Assembly: GCA_965216135.1 (NCBI GenBank)
Contig: CBDCFL010000024.1
Coordinates: 496,001 to 560,000 of the forward strand
DNA length: 64,000 nt
Reading direction: 5' to 3'
Origin: CBDCFL01 sp965216135
GTDB lineage: Bacteria; Pseudomonadota; Alphaproteobacteria; Rhodobacterales; Rhodobacteraceae
Under the pieces are notes generated by a model that saw only the letters and a list, made by a program, of their open reading frames with translations, was not told the origin of the DNA and did no database searches. Within the stretch, counting starts at the first letter, position 1; every line of letters starts with the position of its first letter. Below, in pieces: positions 43,012 through 52,026 of the stretch. Made by a program: the position numbers and the translations under genes.

Positions 43012-44064
43012 ATGGCCGCCCCGGAAAACCCCGACCTCGACACCGCAGTCGAGGAATCCCAGACCGACGCTGCTGAACGCCGCGCAAAGGGTGAGTTCGT
43101 GCGCGGCATCAGCGGGTTTCGCGCCCGTCTGGGTGATGCTGACTTCCCGGCTGAGGCGGGCCGCTATCACCTCTATGTGGCCCTGAACTGCCCCTGGTGC
43201 CACCGGGTGAGCCTGGCGCGGAACATCCTCGGCCTTACCGACAGCGTCAGCATGGATGTCGTATTCCCCAACCGAACGCTCGACGACGACCCCGCGGGTC
43301 CTGGAAAGTGGGAGTTCAGCCCGGGGCGCGTCGCAACGCTCACCGGAGCGACGCTGCGGGAATGCACAAACGAGACCGCCACAGGCAAAGCGTTTCGACT
43401 GGTCAGGCAGATCTACGAGGCCGAGGGCTCGGACGAAACATCGGTGCCGATCCTCTACGACAAAAAGACCCAGCGCATCGTAGCCAACGAAAGCGCCGAG
43501 ATCATTCGCATGTTCAACGAGCAGGCCAGTCGGCTCGGCAGCACCCTGGCGGACGCGGACCAGCCCGATTTGCACCCGAAAGGCAATGACAAATCGCGGC
43601 TTCGCGAGGAGATCGACACGCTGAACGAACAGATTTACGTCAACATCAACAATGGCGCCTACAAGGCCGGGTTCTCGTCGCGTCAGGACGTCTATGCCAC
43701 CGCATTCACCAACTATTTCCAAACGCTGGACGAATTGGAGGCGCGGCTCGCCGCCGACGGTCGCCCATACCTGACCGGTGATACCTTTACCGAGGCCGAC
43801 CTGCGCCTTTTCCCAACGCTCTACCGCCATGATCCGGTCTATTATGTGCGCATGAAGCTGAACGGCGCCAGGATTGTGGACTATCCGCGCCTGTGGCGAT
43901 GGCTCTGCCGGGTCCACGCGCTGCCCGGTGTGGCGTCGAGCAGTTCGCTGGTGCACTGCCGACAGGGCTACTTTGGCCGGTCATGGAACAACGTGGTGCC
44001 ACTCGGGCCGCTCAGCCCGATGAGCTATCCCGAGGCTTACGCGCATCCCGAACTGGCAACTTAG
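43012..44064 (+). CDS. Glutathionyl-hydroquinone reductase-like GST (YqjG/ECM4 family)
   Basis: The 350-residue protein is an Omega/Xi-type GST. The N-terminal thioredoxin fold has the catalytic Cys in VALNCPWCHRVSLARNILGL. Family marks follow: SVPILYDKKTQRIVANESAE, then LNEQIYVNINNGAYKAGFSS and YLTGDTFTEADLRLFPTLYR. It reduces glutathionylated quinones, fitting aromatic turnover next to a ring-hydroxylating oxygenase. The start at ATG 43012 is supported by length. Confidence 0.9.
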   Translation: MAAPENPDLDTAVEESQTDAAERRAKGEFVRGISGFRARLGDADFPAEAGRYHLYVALNCPWCHRVSLARNILGLTDSVSMDVVFPNRTLDDDPAGPGKWEFSPGRVATLTGATLRECTNETATGKAFRLVRQIYEAEGSDETSVPILYDKKTQRIVANESAEIIRMFNEQASRLGSTLADADQPDLHPKGNDKSRLREEIDTLNEQIYVNINNGAYKAGFSSRQDVYATAFTNYFQTLDELEARLAADGRPYLTGDTFTEADLRLFPTLYRHDPVYYVRMKLNGARIVDYPRLWRWLCRVHALPGVASSSSLVHCRQGYFGRSWNNVVPLGPLSPMSYPEAYAHPELAT

Positions 44065-44271
44065 CGGAGTGAACTGGGGCGGCGGCTGCGCCCGGCAAAG
44101 TCGTTTACGCCCGACGCGACAACAAAATTCCGCAGAATGCGACGTGACCTTTTAAATCGACCAACGCCGCTCAGTCGCCGATAATTTTTCGACGGAAACG
44201 TCAGGTTCGCGCGTATGGTTATAGTCGGGCATCGGTGTCAGGCGAAATATTCTGAAGAACAGGGGGCAAAA

Positions 44272-45257
44272 ATGCCACGGAACCTTATCAATAAATTGAA
44301 AACCAATGCCGTCAAAACCGGCTGTCTTGCCTTGGCGATTGCATGTCTGTCCGCGCCGGTCTGGGCGCAGAGCGAAACTGATATAACCGGCGCGCTGTTG
44401 TCGGCGCAGGACGCCGATTGTTCGGCTTACATCGGAACCTATGTGTCCCATATCACCGACACCACGACCGGCCAGGAACTGACCGGAGCCGTGACCATCA
44501 CCGCAAGTGCCAGCGAATGCACGCTTCAGACCAACCAGATACCGAACCACGACACCGGCGAAGGCTCGCATTTTCGCTGAACCATATCCGAAAACGACCA
44601 CACGCTGGTCATATCGCGCGAGCCCAAAGTGGCCGCCTGCCCAACCTCTCTGGGCATGGGTGCAAGTGCGATATTGCTGAACGGCGTCAAATGGGAAGCC
44701 TACCCGGCGGCCTGTTTTGACGTCGGAAATGAACCCATCGGCCGCGAAGCCATCGGGTGTTTTGAGGACGAGCTGGACAATCCATGGCGCTATAACATCG
44801 GTTCTGATCTGAACGATTTCGGCTTTGATATTTACAGCGCGCATTTACAGCCCGGAGGTTTGTATCATTATCATTCCACGCCTGTGGTTTTGTTTAAGGC
44901 CGCGTGCGAAATCACCGCCTCGCCGGTGATCGGTTTTGCGGGCGACGGTTTTCCGGTGTTTGGGACGTGTTTTGCCGACGAAACTGGCTCGGTGCGGGCG
45001 GCCACCAGCAGCTATGTGCTGCGCAGTGCTCAACGCCAGGACGTAGCGGGCTACACCACGCCCTATGCGTCGGTAATGTCATCAGCGACAATTATGACGG
45101 TCAGTTCATCGGAGATTACGAATACGTCGCGGGATCGGGCGATCTGGATCAATGCAATGGCATGAGTGTCGAAGGCCGTTACGGATATTACGTGACCGCG
45201 GGATACCCTTATGTTCTGTCGTGCCTGTCCGGCGCGGCGAACCGGCAATTCCGTTAA
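44272..45257 (+). pseudogene. YHYH-domain secreted protein with in-frame stop and frameshift
   Basis: The start at 44272 gives a signal peptide (GCLALAIACLSAPVWAQ). A TGA (44578-44580) interrupts the frame between GEGSHFR and TISENDHTLVISREP, which continues in the same frame. The family motif GLYHYHSTP and GFAGDGFPVFG follow. A frameshift near 45065 moves the end (DNYDGQFIGDYEYVAGSGDL to LSCLSGAANRQF) to another frame. Two independent lesions mark it as a true pseudogene. Confidence 0.82.
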
Positions 45258-45396
45258 GCAGCGGCGGGGCGTGGCGCGGGCGTCCCGCCCCTCTACTTGG
45301 CCGATTTCCCGTGAATTAACGCCATTTGACGCTGTTTTGACGGATAGTTTGCGCTGCGGCGCAAATATTTTGCAGCGCTTTGACGGCGTACCTGCA

Positions 45397-45425
45397 GGTT
45401 GGTGTCAACGAAACGACACCCAACC
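45397..45425 (+). promoter_or_regulatory. Leader hairpin upstream of a short ORF
   Basis: GGTTGGTGTC and GACACCCAACC pair with one bulge around an eight-base loop. The downstream arm lies two bases before AGGAG of the short ORF at 45439, so the stem could control access to it. Confidence 0.45.
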
Positions 45426-45438
45426 CAGGAGAACCAAG

Positions 45439-45540
45439 ATGGTCTTTATCACCAATCAGCAGAACGTCCGCACCGCACGCTCGGGCTTGCCCAGTACTTT
45501 GCCGGGGATTGAACGGGAAGATATGGGGCAGATTGGGTGA
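45439..45540 (+). CDS. Short ORF with strong ribosome-binding site (33 codons)
   Basis: The frame reads MVFITNQQNVRTARSGLPST, then ends EREDMGQIG. AGGAG lies at the ideal distance and a hairpin lies just upstream. The product resembles no family I know. It may be a leader peptide, a small protein, or the start of a truncated gene. 45258-45396 contains nothing else I can support. Confidence 0.35.
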   Translation: MVFITNQQNVRTARSGLPSTLPGIEREDMGQIG

Positions 45541-45587
45541 GAAGAGTTGGTCGTCCTGCTGATTGCCGTCTGTGACGTTGCGCTTCA

Positions 45588-45701
45588 GCCGGCAACAACG
45601 CACGGCACGTGCCGCCAGGCAGCGCCCGACCGCCCTGTCATGCCGGAGGCATGCCAATGTTTAGTGGCGCACCTTTGGTGTGACGGGCGGGCGCTGCCCT
45701 C
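45588..45701 (+). repeat. Dispersed structured repeat, copy R7 (5' half)
   Basis: Present are CCGGCAACAACG, GGCAC/GTGCC, GGCAGCGCCCGACCGCCC, CATGCC-GGA-GGCATG, GCACCTTTGGTGTG and ACGGGCGGGCGCTGCCCT. The ACCATAAAG module is missing. It lies upstream of the glutamine-synthetase-family gene. Confidence 0.82.
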
Positions 45702-45817
45702 GGATGCGCACCTGCCAAAACCCGCGCCTGCTGACTCGCCCCATGTCGCTATCGCGCTTGACTAACGTCGCAACGGCCTATTCGCTGGCGAGGCGCGGGC
45801 CAACGGGGGACACATCG

Positions 45818-47239
45818 ATGACCGACAAAATCTACTACGAACGCATCGAGGACGCCATTGAGCGCAACCGCCCCGGCATCCCCGCCTTACGCAAGCGGCT
45901 GGAGGCGGCGGGGGTCAAATATGTGCTGTCGTCCTGGATCGACCTGCACGGTATCCCCAAGACCAAACCGGTACCGATGAGCGATCTGGAGGATCTGTGC
46001 CTCGGCAAAGGCCCGCAATTTGCCGTGCATTCGGTCTCTTATGTCCCGGAACTGTCGCCCGCTGACAGCGATCAGATCATGATCCCCGATCTCGATGCCG
46101 TCTATATCTGCCCCTGGGACACCACGCTGGCAATCATTTTCGCCGATCTCTACTGGGAAGGCGCGCCTTACAACGTCTGCCCGCGCCAGGCTTTGAGGCG
46201 CGGTATTCAGGCGGCGCATGACAAGGGGTTCACCGCATTCGCCGGGATCGAGCCGGAATTCATCGCCCTGCAATATGACGAAGACGGCCAGCCGGTCAAA
46301 GCCTTCGACGATGACCCAGCGGGCGGTATCCGGCCGCGGCGGCAGCCGTTCGGCTATGATGTAGAATATTCGCTCAATTCGATGGATTTCCTCGGCGAGC
46401 TGATCGATATTCTCGGCGACCTCGGCTGGGGTATCCATGACGTGGTGGCCGAAGGCGGCTATTCGCAGTTCGAGCTTGATTTTCATTACACGCACCTGCT
46501 GGAAATGGCCGACCGGCTGGTGTTTCTGCGGTTGCTCCTCAAAGAGATCGCCAAAAAACACGGCATGTTCATCACCTTCATGCCGAAACCGACCATCGGC
46601 GACTGGCGGTCCGGCGCGCATATCAATTTCTCGCTGCAATCGTTGAAAAACCGCGGTGAGAACTTGTTCAAGGACGGCGACGGTTGGTCCGATGCCTCGC
46701 AACATGCGGTCGGCGGACTGATGGCTCATGCCGAGGCGCTGACCGCCATCACTTGCCCGACGGTCAATTCCTACAACGGGCTGGTGCCCCGCGTTGGCGG
46801 GTTCGAGGGTGGCACAGTCACCTGGGCACCCACCAACATCACCTATGGCCACAACAACCGCTCCGCCCAGTTCCGCCTGCCGCAGAGCCGCTATGCCATC
46901 GAAAACCGCGCCGCCGATCTGACCATGAACGTCTATCTGGCGCTGGCGATGACCCAGGCCGCCGCGATTGAGGGGATCGAAGGCAAAACCGACCCCGGCG
47001 AGCCGACTGACCGCGACCTTTATCAGATGACGCGCGAAGAATTCGACGCGCTCGGCATCCGTCGCCTGCCGCGCACATTGTGGCATGCTATCGAGGCGCT
47101 CAAGGCCGATCCGCTGGCCGAACAGGTGTTGGGGCCGGTAATGCTGAACTCCTACATCGCCTACAAAACCGACGAATGGGAACGCTATCATCAGGCGGTC
47201 ACGGATTGGGAAGTGCAGGAATACCTGCGGCTTTACTGA
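45818..47239 (+). CDS. Glutamine synthetase family ligase (GlnT/GmaS-like)
   Basis: The 473-residue ATP-dependent glutamate-amine ligase has the GS fold: SSWIDLHGIPKTKPVPMSDL, the metal-binding FAGIEPEFIAL, QFELDFHYTHLLEMAD, HGMFITFMPKP..SGAHINFSLQS and the R-containing loop NNRSAQFRLPQSR. It is closer to the type III/GlnT and gamma-glutamylmethylamide synthetase groups than to GlnA, so the amine may be methylamine or another small amine. The start at 45818 follows GGGGGA. A MetX-like gene follows after 7 bp. Confidence 0.85.
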   Translation: MTDKIYYERIEDAIERNRPGIPALRKRLEAAGVKYVLSSWIDLHGIPKTKPVPMSDLEDLCLGKGPQFAVHSVSYVPELSPADSDQIMIPDLDAVYICPWDTTLAIIFADLYWEGAPYNVCPRQALRRGIQAAHDKGFTAFAGIEPEFIALQYDEDGQPVKAFDDDPAGGIRPRRQPFGYDVEYSLNSMDFLGELIDILGDLGWGIHDVVAEGGYSQFELDFHYTHLLEMADRLVFLRLLLKEIAKKHGMFITFMPKPTIGDWRSGAHINFSLQSLKNRGENLFKDGDGWSDASQHAVGGLMAHAEALTAITCPTVNSYNGLVPRVGGFEGGTVTWAPTNITYGHNNRSAQFRLPQSRYAIENRAADLTMNVYLALAMTQAAAIEGIEGKTDPGEPTDRDLYQMTREEFDALGIRRLPRTLWHAIEALKADPLAEQVLGPVMLNSYIAYKTDEWERYHQAVTDWEVQEYLRLY

Positions 47240-47246
47240 ACTGGCC

Positions 47247-48251
47247 ATGGCCGATTACGACATCTTCGAGTTTGGTGATCTGCCGCTCTTGTCGGGTGAG
47301 GTGTTGCGCGACGCCCGGCTGGCCTATAAAACTTATGGCGACCTCGACGCAGACGGCGGCAACGTCGTCCTGTTGCCCACCTTTTTCACCGGCACCCATA
47401 CCCGCAACGAAGGCTTCTTCGGCCCCGGCCGCGCCATCGACCCGGCGCGCCATTTCGTGGTGTCGGTCAATCAATTCGGAAACGGGTTGTCCTCATCACC
47501 GTCGACCACCCACGCCCCGCAGGACGGACCGCGTTTTCCGCATGTCACCTTTCAGGACAACATCGCCGCGCAACACCGCCTGCTGAGCGAACGGTTGGGG
47601 GTGACGCAGATCGCGCTGGTGGCCGGCTGGTCGATGGCGGGTTGTCAGGCCTATCACTGGGCGGTGCAACACCCGGACATGGTGCGCGCGATCCTGCCAT
47701 TCTGCGCCTCGGCCCGCACCTCGCCGCACAACTGGGTATTTTTGGAAGGGGTCAAGGCGGCATTAACCGCTGATCAGGCGTGGAACGGTGGGAACTACGC
47801 CACGCCGCCGGTTGCGGGGCTACGTGCCTTTGGGCGCGTCTATGCCGGCTGGGCCTATAGCCAGACATTTTACCGCGATCACCTCTACCGGCAGCAGGGG
47901 TTTGCAACGCCAGGTGACCTGCTGGACGACTGGGCGACCGATCACGCCGCGAACTGGGACGCCAACGACCTGCTGGCCAAGCTGGCCACATGGCAGGCGG
48001 GCGACATATCGGCCGGGTTCGGTAGAGATTTCGAGGCTGCGCTCGGCTCGATCAGGGCCCGCGCGATCCTGATGCCCTGCACCCAGGACCTCTACTTCCC
48101 GCCCGAAGACAATGCCATTGAAGCGGCCCACATGCCCAACGCCGATCTGCGCATTTACGACAGCCCCTGGGGCCATTGCGCCGCCGGCCCCGGCAATGAT
48201 CCGGCGTTCACCGCGGCGCTCGATGGCGCGATTGCGGAGCTGTTGGACTAA
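47247..48251 (+). CDS. MetX-family alpha/beta-hydrolase (homoserine O-acetyltransferase-like)
   Basis: The 334-residue protein has the MetX-type fold: LAYKTYGDLDADGGNVVLLP, then the nucleophile elbow VAGWSMAGCQAYHWA (Ser). The Asp is in CTQDLYFPPEDN and the His in SPWGHCAAGPGND. Homoserine transferases usually carry QFGNGLSSSPS as here. In an operon with an amine ligase it may instead hydrolyse or transfer an acyl group of a gamma-glutamyl product; the substrate is open. Confidence 0.82.
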   Translation: MADYDIFEFGDLPLLSGEVLRDARLAYKTYGDLDADGGNVVLLPTFFTGTHTRNEGFFGPGRAIDPARHFVVSVNQFGNGLSSSPSTTHAPQDGPRFPHVTFQDNIAAQHRLLSERLGVTQIALVAGWSMAGCQAYHWAVQHPDMVRAILPFCASARTSPHNWVFLEGVKAALTADQAWNGGNYATPPVAGLRAFGRVYAGWAYSQTFYRDHLYRQQGFATPGDLLDDWATDHAANWDANDLLAKLATWQAGDISAGFGRDFEAALGSIRARAILMPCTQDLYFPPEDNAIEAAHMPNADLRIYDSPWGHCAAGPGNDPAFTAALDGAIAELLD

Positions 48252-48285
48252 ATCAGTTGGCTTTCAATCCGAGGCGGCCACCTTC

Positions 48286-48447
48286 GCCCGGCAACAAGGC
48301 TCGAAGAGCCGCCGGGCAGCGCCCGACCGCACCGGTGGTCGGGCGCTTCATCACCGCTGCACACCCGAAAAAAGGGAATATGCAGCGGTGCCATAAAGCG
48401 CCGACCTCCGACCGTGTTGGCGCCCGCCCGCGGTCGGACACTGCCCT
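48286..48447 (+). repeat. Dispersed structured repeat, copy R8
   Basis: GCCCGGCAACAAGGCTC-GAA-GAGCC, GCGCCCGACCGCACC, then GGTGGTCGGGCGCT, GGTGCCATAAAGCGCCGACCTC and GGTCGGACACTGCCC. The middle hairpins are absent, leaving one long stem as in R2. A run of seven T follows (48448-48454). Confidence 0.82.
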
Positions 48448-48482
48448 TTTTTTGCGAGGCTGTTGGGCTGCGCGACTGCGAG

Positions 48483-48503
48483 GTCCCGGATCAGGTCCGG
48501 GAC
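48483..48503. other. GTCCCGGA-N5-TCCGGGAC hairpin
   Basis: A perfect eight-base inverted repeat lies after R8, between convergent genes. Related TCCCGGA hairpins are at 22170 and near 10405. Confidence 0.55.
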
Positions 48504-48533
48504 GCGTGTTTAATCAAAAAAGAGGATTGTGCC

Positions 48534-49190
48534 TTAACCTTCAACCGCCACGCCGATCACGATCAGCACTGAATAATCCTGTTGGTCGCAGCCGGTGACC
48601 GAGGGCATGACCGCGCCGGGTGCAACCGGGAAGCCTGCCGGGTTGGCATTGGCGGGCGAGCAGGAGTTTTCCCCGCTCGCAGGCGTATAGCGCGCCGAGC
48701 GGCAGCGCAGGTGGGTTACATCATAGATGCTGGCCGCGTCGTCCAACTCCCAGCTCTGGTTGCCGTTGCCATCCGGGCCATGCACGGTCAGAACGGTTGT
48801 TACTTCGCGGGCCCCGGTGACCAGATATTGGCCCTGTGGCAGCGGAAAATCCGGTTTTTCCATGATCAGCCCGTTTTCTTCCAGCCACCAGTCCTGTTGG
48901 TCAAAGACCCAGCCGCCCGGCGCAATACCGCCTGCCGCCCGCAATATCTTGTAAAACTGCAAACGCACGCCGACCGGCCCGGGATCGCGCCGCCACAGGC
49001 CCCAGTCTTGCGCACCGGTGCCTGCATTGGCATCCGGATCAGCGAGTGCGGCGATATACTGGGTTGGGATGCGTTTGAAGGCGACATCGCCCTCGGCCAG
49101 CGCGGCGGGGGGCAGGAGCAGACCAAGCGCAAGGAACGCGGCCATGATGGCGCGCAAAAACGCCTTAGGTGCGGGCAGCCGCGGTTTCAT
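48534..49190 (-). CDS. Secreted protein of unknown function
   Basis: The start was set at MKPRLPAPKAFLRAIMAAFL (49190), whose signal peptide ends at LAEG; an ATG at 49202 is also possible. The 218-residue product has aromatic-rich segments (DWGLWRRDPGPVGVRLQFYK, then QDWWLEENGLIMEKPDFPLP) and a Ser/Asn/Pro-rich C-terminus with cysteines (HLRCRSARYTPASGENSC). No family was recognised. Confidence 0.7.
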   Translation of the reverse strand: MKPRLPAPKAFLRAIMAAFLALGLLLPPAALAEGDVAFKRIPTQYIAALADPDANAGTGAQDWGLWRRDPGPVGVRLQFYKILRAAGGIAPGGWVFDQQDWWLEENGLIMEKPDFPLPQGQYLVTGAREVTTVLTVHGPDGNGNQSWELDDAASIYDVTHLRCRSARYTPASGENSCSPANANPAGFPVAPGAVMPSVTGCDQQDYSVLIVIGVAVEG

Positions 49191-49287
49191 GGCCGTCAAC
49201 ATAGCACGGAATCGTCGCCCGGCCACGCCCAGCGCAGCGCTGTTGCCAGACCAGCCTAAGCAAAGTGCTGTGGAAATTGAGGCTATA

Positions 49288-50505
49288 CTAAAGAATAACC
49301 CCCGGATCGCTGCCCATCTCGACGCCCGGAAAGACGCTGCCCTCAATCGTGCCGGTGCCCAGCCCAAAGTGCCCGCGCATCATCCAGCCTGCAACCGCGC
49401 GCACATCGGCGGTGGGCATCAGATCGCGGCCCTGATAGAGGTCCGCCTCGGCCAGCCCCGGCCAGTTGCCAAACACACGGCCACCCCGGATCGCGCCGCC
49501 TGCCAGCACGGCGACGCCCGCCGTGCCGTGATCGGTTCTGCGCGTGCCGTTTTCGCGGGCGGTTCGGCCAAATTCGGTCATCGCAATCACCGCGGTCTTG
49601 TCCCAGACCGGGCCGAGGCCTGATTTCAGCGCCAGGATCGCTTGCGCTAGTTGCCCCAATGGCCCGCCGAGCGTCTGCGCTTGATTGGCATGCGTGCCCC
49701 ATCCGTTCAGCGAAAACGCCGCCACCCGGCTGTCGGCGCGCAGTTTCTCGGCGGCGAATTCGGCGATGCGCACGTGGCCGTTGCCACGGCGGACCTGCGC
49801 ACTGGCGTTCTGCATCAGGTCGTTCATCTCGCCTGCATCCATGGTCATGGCAATCTGCTCGGCCCCCGACAGATCTATCGCCTCGGACACCGCAGCGTGC
49901 ATCAGCGGGTCGTCGGCCATCACCTGGCGAACCAGTTCCAGCGCCTGTTCGCTGAGCGCCAACACCGCCTCGGGCGACCATTCGGCCACCGGCGCGGGAC
50001 CAGCCAGCAGGCGCATCTTTTCGCGCCCGATGGCGTAGGCAGTTTCGGCCTCGATCCCCGGCACCGCCTGCAGCATCCGGTTCAGCCAGCCGTCGCGGAC
50101 GCCGGCCAGATCAATCGTGCCTGCTTCCAGCAAATCCTGGCCATCGAAATGGCTGCGCTTGTCGCGATAGGGTGTCGAGACCGCCTGAACAAATCCCAAC
50201 TCGCCCTGACCCCAGAGCGGGTGCAGATCGCCCAGCGCGGGGTGGAGCGCAAAGAACCCGTCCAGGTCGCGCGCCGCGCCGTCGTCGAACTTCAGCGACC
50301 GCCGCAGACCCGCGAAGTCTGGGTCGCCGTAAGGTTGGACCACGTCCAGCCCGTCCATGCCGCCGCGCAGGATGATCACCACCAGGCGGTTGTCCCAGGG
50401 GGCTGAGGCGAAAACCACCGGCGTCAACAGCGGGCTGGCGGCAGCCGAACAGCCAAGCACGGCGGAGCGGGCCAGAAAAGAGCGTCGTGTAAGCGTAGAT
50501 GTCAT
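49288..50505 (-). CDS. DUF1501 family secreted protein
   Basis: The 405-residue protein has a twin-arginine signal (MTSTLTRRSFLARSAVLGCS). The core is a sulfatase-like fold: LVVIILRGGMDGLDVVQPYG, SHFDGQDLLEAGT, VAVIAMTEFGRTARENGTRR and HGTAGVAVLAGGAIRGG. It is exported folded. It lies 11 bp downstream of a DUF1800 gene, and this DUF1800-DUF1501 pairing is widespread, suggesting a shared but unknown cell-surface role. The start at 50505 is chosen at the Tat motif. Confidence 0.9.
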   Translation of the reverse strand: MTSTLTRRSFLARSAVLGCSAAASPLLTPVVFASAPWDNRLVVIILRGGMDGLDVVQPYGDPDFAGLRRSLKFDDGAARDLDGFFALHPALGDLHPLWGQGELGFVQAVSTPYRDKRSHFDGQDLLEAGTIDLAGVRDGWLNRMLQAVPGIEAETAYAIGREKMRLLAGPAPVAEWSPEAVLALSEQALELVRQVMADDPLMHAAVSEAIDLSGAEQIAMTMDAGEMNDLMQNASAQVRRGNGHVRIAEFAAEKLRADSRVAAFSLNGWGTHANQAQTLGGPLGQLAQAILALKSGLGPVWDKTAVIAMTEFGRTARENGTRRTDHGTAGVAVLAGGAIRGGRVFGNWPGLAEADLYQGRDLMPTADVRAVAGWMMRGHFGLGTGTIEGSVFPGVEMGSDPGVIL

Positions 50506-50516
50506 AATCGTCTCCG

Positions 50517-51893
50517 TCACATTCTCTGAAATGCCGATGAAGCAAGGACCAGCCCGATCCCAACCTCGCGGCTCTCGGCCGCTGTGGCCGCGAAAATCAC
50601 AGCTTCGGGTGCCCGTGCGCCAAGTGCGGTGTGCACAAAGGCGCGCGGGTCGGGTAATTCTGGGGTAAGCTGCGGGGCAATTATCATCGCCCATTGCAAC
50701 CGCGCCGCCAGCCGTTGCGGGGTGATCCATTCGCCGTCATCCTCGGGCCAGCCATCGGGACCGAGAGGATTTTCCCAAGCCTGACCCATCATAACCATCG
50801 GCAAGGCAAGCCCGCCGTGCAGATGGCGCACAGGCGCGGCCTTCAGCCGGTTTTCGGTAACGCCAAGTGCGCGGATCGACGAGGTCACAAAGTCAATCGG
50901 CTGTTTGACATTTCCGGGTTCAGGGTCCCACGCGGCGGGGTGGGCCAGCAGCGTTTCGTAAACCGCCGCCAGATTGCCGCCGGTCGCCGCATAGCTGTCG
51001 CGTAGCGCATCCACCAGCCCCGCATCGGGCTGGTCGGCGACGAAATGCACCGCCAGTTTTGTCGCGATGTGATAGGCAGTTGCGGGATGGAGCGCCAGAT
51101 CCTCAAGCATGTCGTCGATATCGGCGATGCTGGGCTGCCCGCCGCCATAGCGTTTGCCGAGGATCGTCTCGGCCCCCGGCTCGGCCATGGGTGCGCGAAA
51201 CACAAAGCCCCGTTGCTCATCAAACGACAGGCCGGTCAGCAGATTGGCCACTTCACGCACATCGGTCTGCGTGTAGGGACCATCAACGCCGAGCGTATGC
51301 AGTTCCAACAACTCGCGGGCCAGATTCTCGTTGAGCCCGGTCAGTCTGTTTCGCCGCTTGGCTGCCATGCTGTTGGGTCCGACCGATTGCAGCTGGTCGA
51401 GATAGACCAGCATCATCGGATGACGAATAACGGCTTTCAGCATATCGGCAAAACGCCCGGTTACATTCGGGCGGATTGCCTCTTCAACATAAGGTGCGTT
51501 CATCATGCGCAGGATGTTGACCTTGCCCACGGCGGTAAAATGGTCGGCCCAGAATGCGGTCAGGCGCTCGCGAAATCCGTCTTTTGAGGTGACGCGCCGC
51601 AGCAGCATGGCGCGAAACCAGTTGCCCTGCTCGGTGCGCATCCGCTGGCGCAGCTTATGCTGGGCGTCTTGGCGCGCCTGCTCACTGCCCTTGCGGGCCG
51701 CCTTGCCGATCGCGCCGTCGTCGTAAAGCTGGGCGCGAACCGAACCAAAGGTCGGAATGGGATAGTCGCTCGCGGCTGTGTCAGAGCCGGTGACCCGCGC
51801 CATGATCGCATCCGCGCTGCTTGGGTGGGCACCGCCCGGGCTCAGACCGGTGCCAAACCGAATTTCCGCCAGTTCCGGATCGAATTTCGCCAT
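50517..51893 (-). CDS. DUF1800 family protein
   Basis: The 458-residue helical protein shows DUF1800 marks: ERLTAFWADHFTAVGKVNIL, MLVYLDQLQSVGPNSMAAKR, GLNENLARELLELHTLGVDG and AWENPLGPDGWPEDDGEWIT. There is no clear signal peptide at the chosen ATG. It is the first gene of a pair with DUF1501. Confidence 0.9.
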   Translation of the reverse strand: MAKFDPELAEIRFGTGLSPGGAHPSSADAIMARVTGSDTAASDYPIPTFGSVRAQLYDDGAIGKAARKGSEQARQDAQHKLRQRMRTEQGNWFRAMLLRRVTSKDGFRERLTAFWADHFTAVGKVNILRMMNAPYVEEAIRPNVTGRFADMLKAVIRHPMMLVYLDQLQSVGPNSMAAKRRNRLTGLNENLARELLELHTLGVDGPYTQTDVREVANLLTGLSFDEQRGFVFRAPMAEPGAETILGKRYGGGQPSIADIDDMLEDLALHPATAYHIATKLAVHFVADQPDAGLVDALRDSYAATGGNLAAVYETLLAHPAAWDPEPGNVKQPIDFVTSSIRALGVTENRLKAAPVRHLHGGLALPMVMMGQAWENPLGPDGWPEDDGEWITPQRLAARLQWAMIIAPQLTPELPDPRAFVHTALGARAPEAVIFAATAAESREVGIGLVLASSAFQRM

Positions 51894-52026
51894 GCTTTGC
51901 CTCCGATGCCACCCGATAGTGTCACGCAGGGGCGGGGGGATTCCGTCGCCATCTTAGCCGGTCGTAGTGATTTTCTGTTAATTGGCGCGACATATCGGCT
52001 CTGAGAAGGCAAATCAGGCGACAAAT

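Noticed and set aside
44578..44580. In-frame TGA in the YHYH gene as selenocysteine recoding
   Set aside because: No SECIS-like structure was evident, the residue position is not a conserved Cys, and a second lesion (frameshift near 45065) shows the gene is simply broken.
45887..47248. 453-codon open frame antisense to the glutamine-synthetase-family gene
   Set aside because: It is the mirror of a well-conserved gene in high-GC DNA; its translation shows no domain and no ribosome-binding site.
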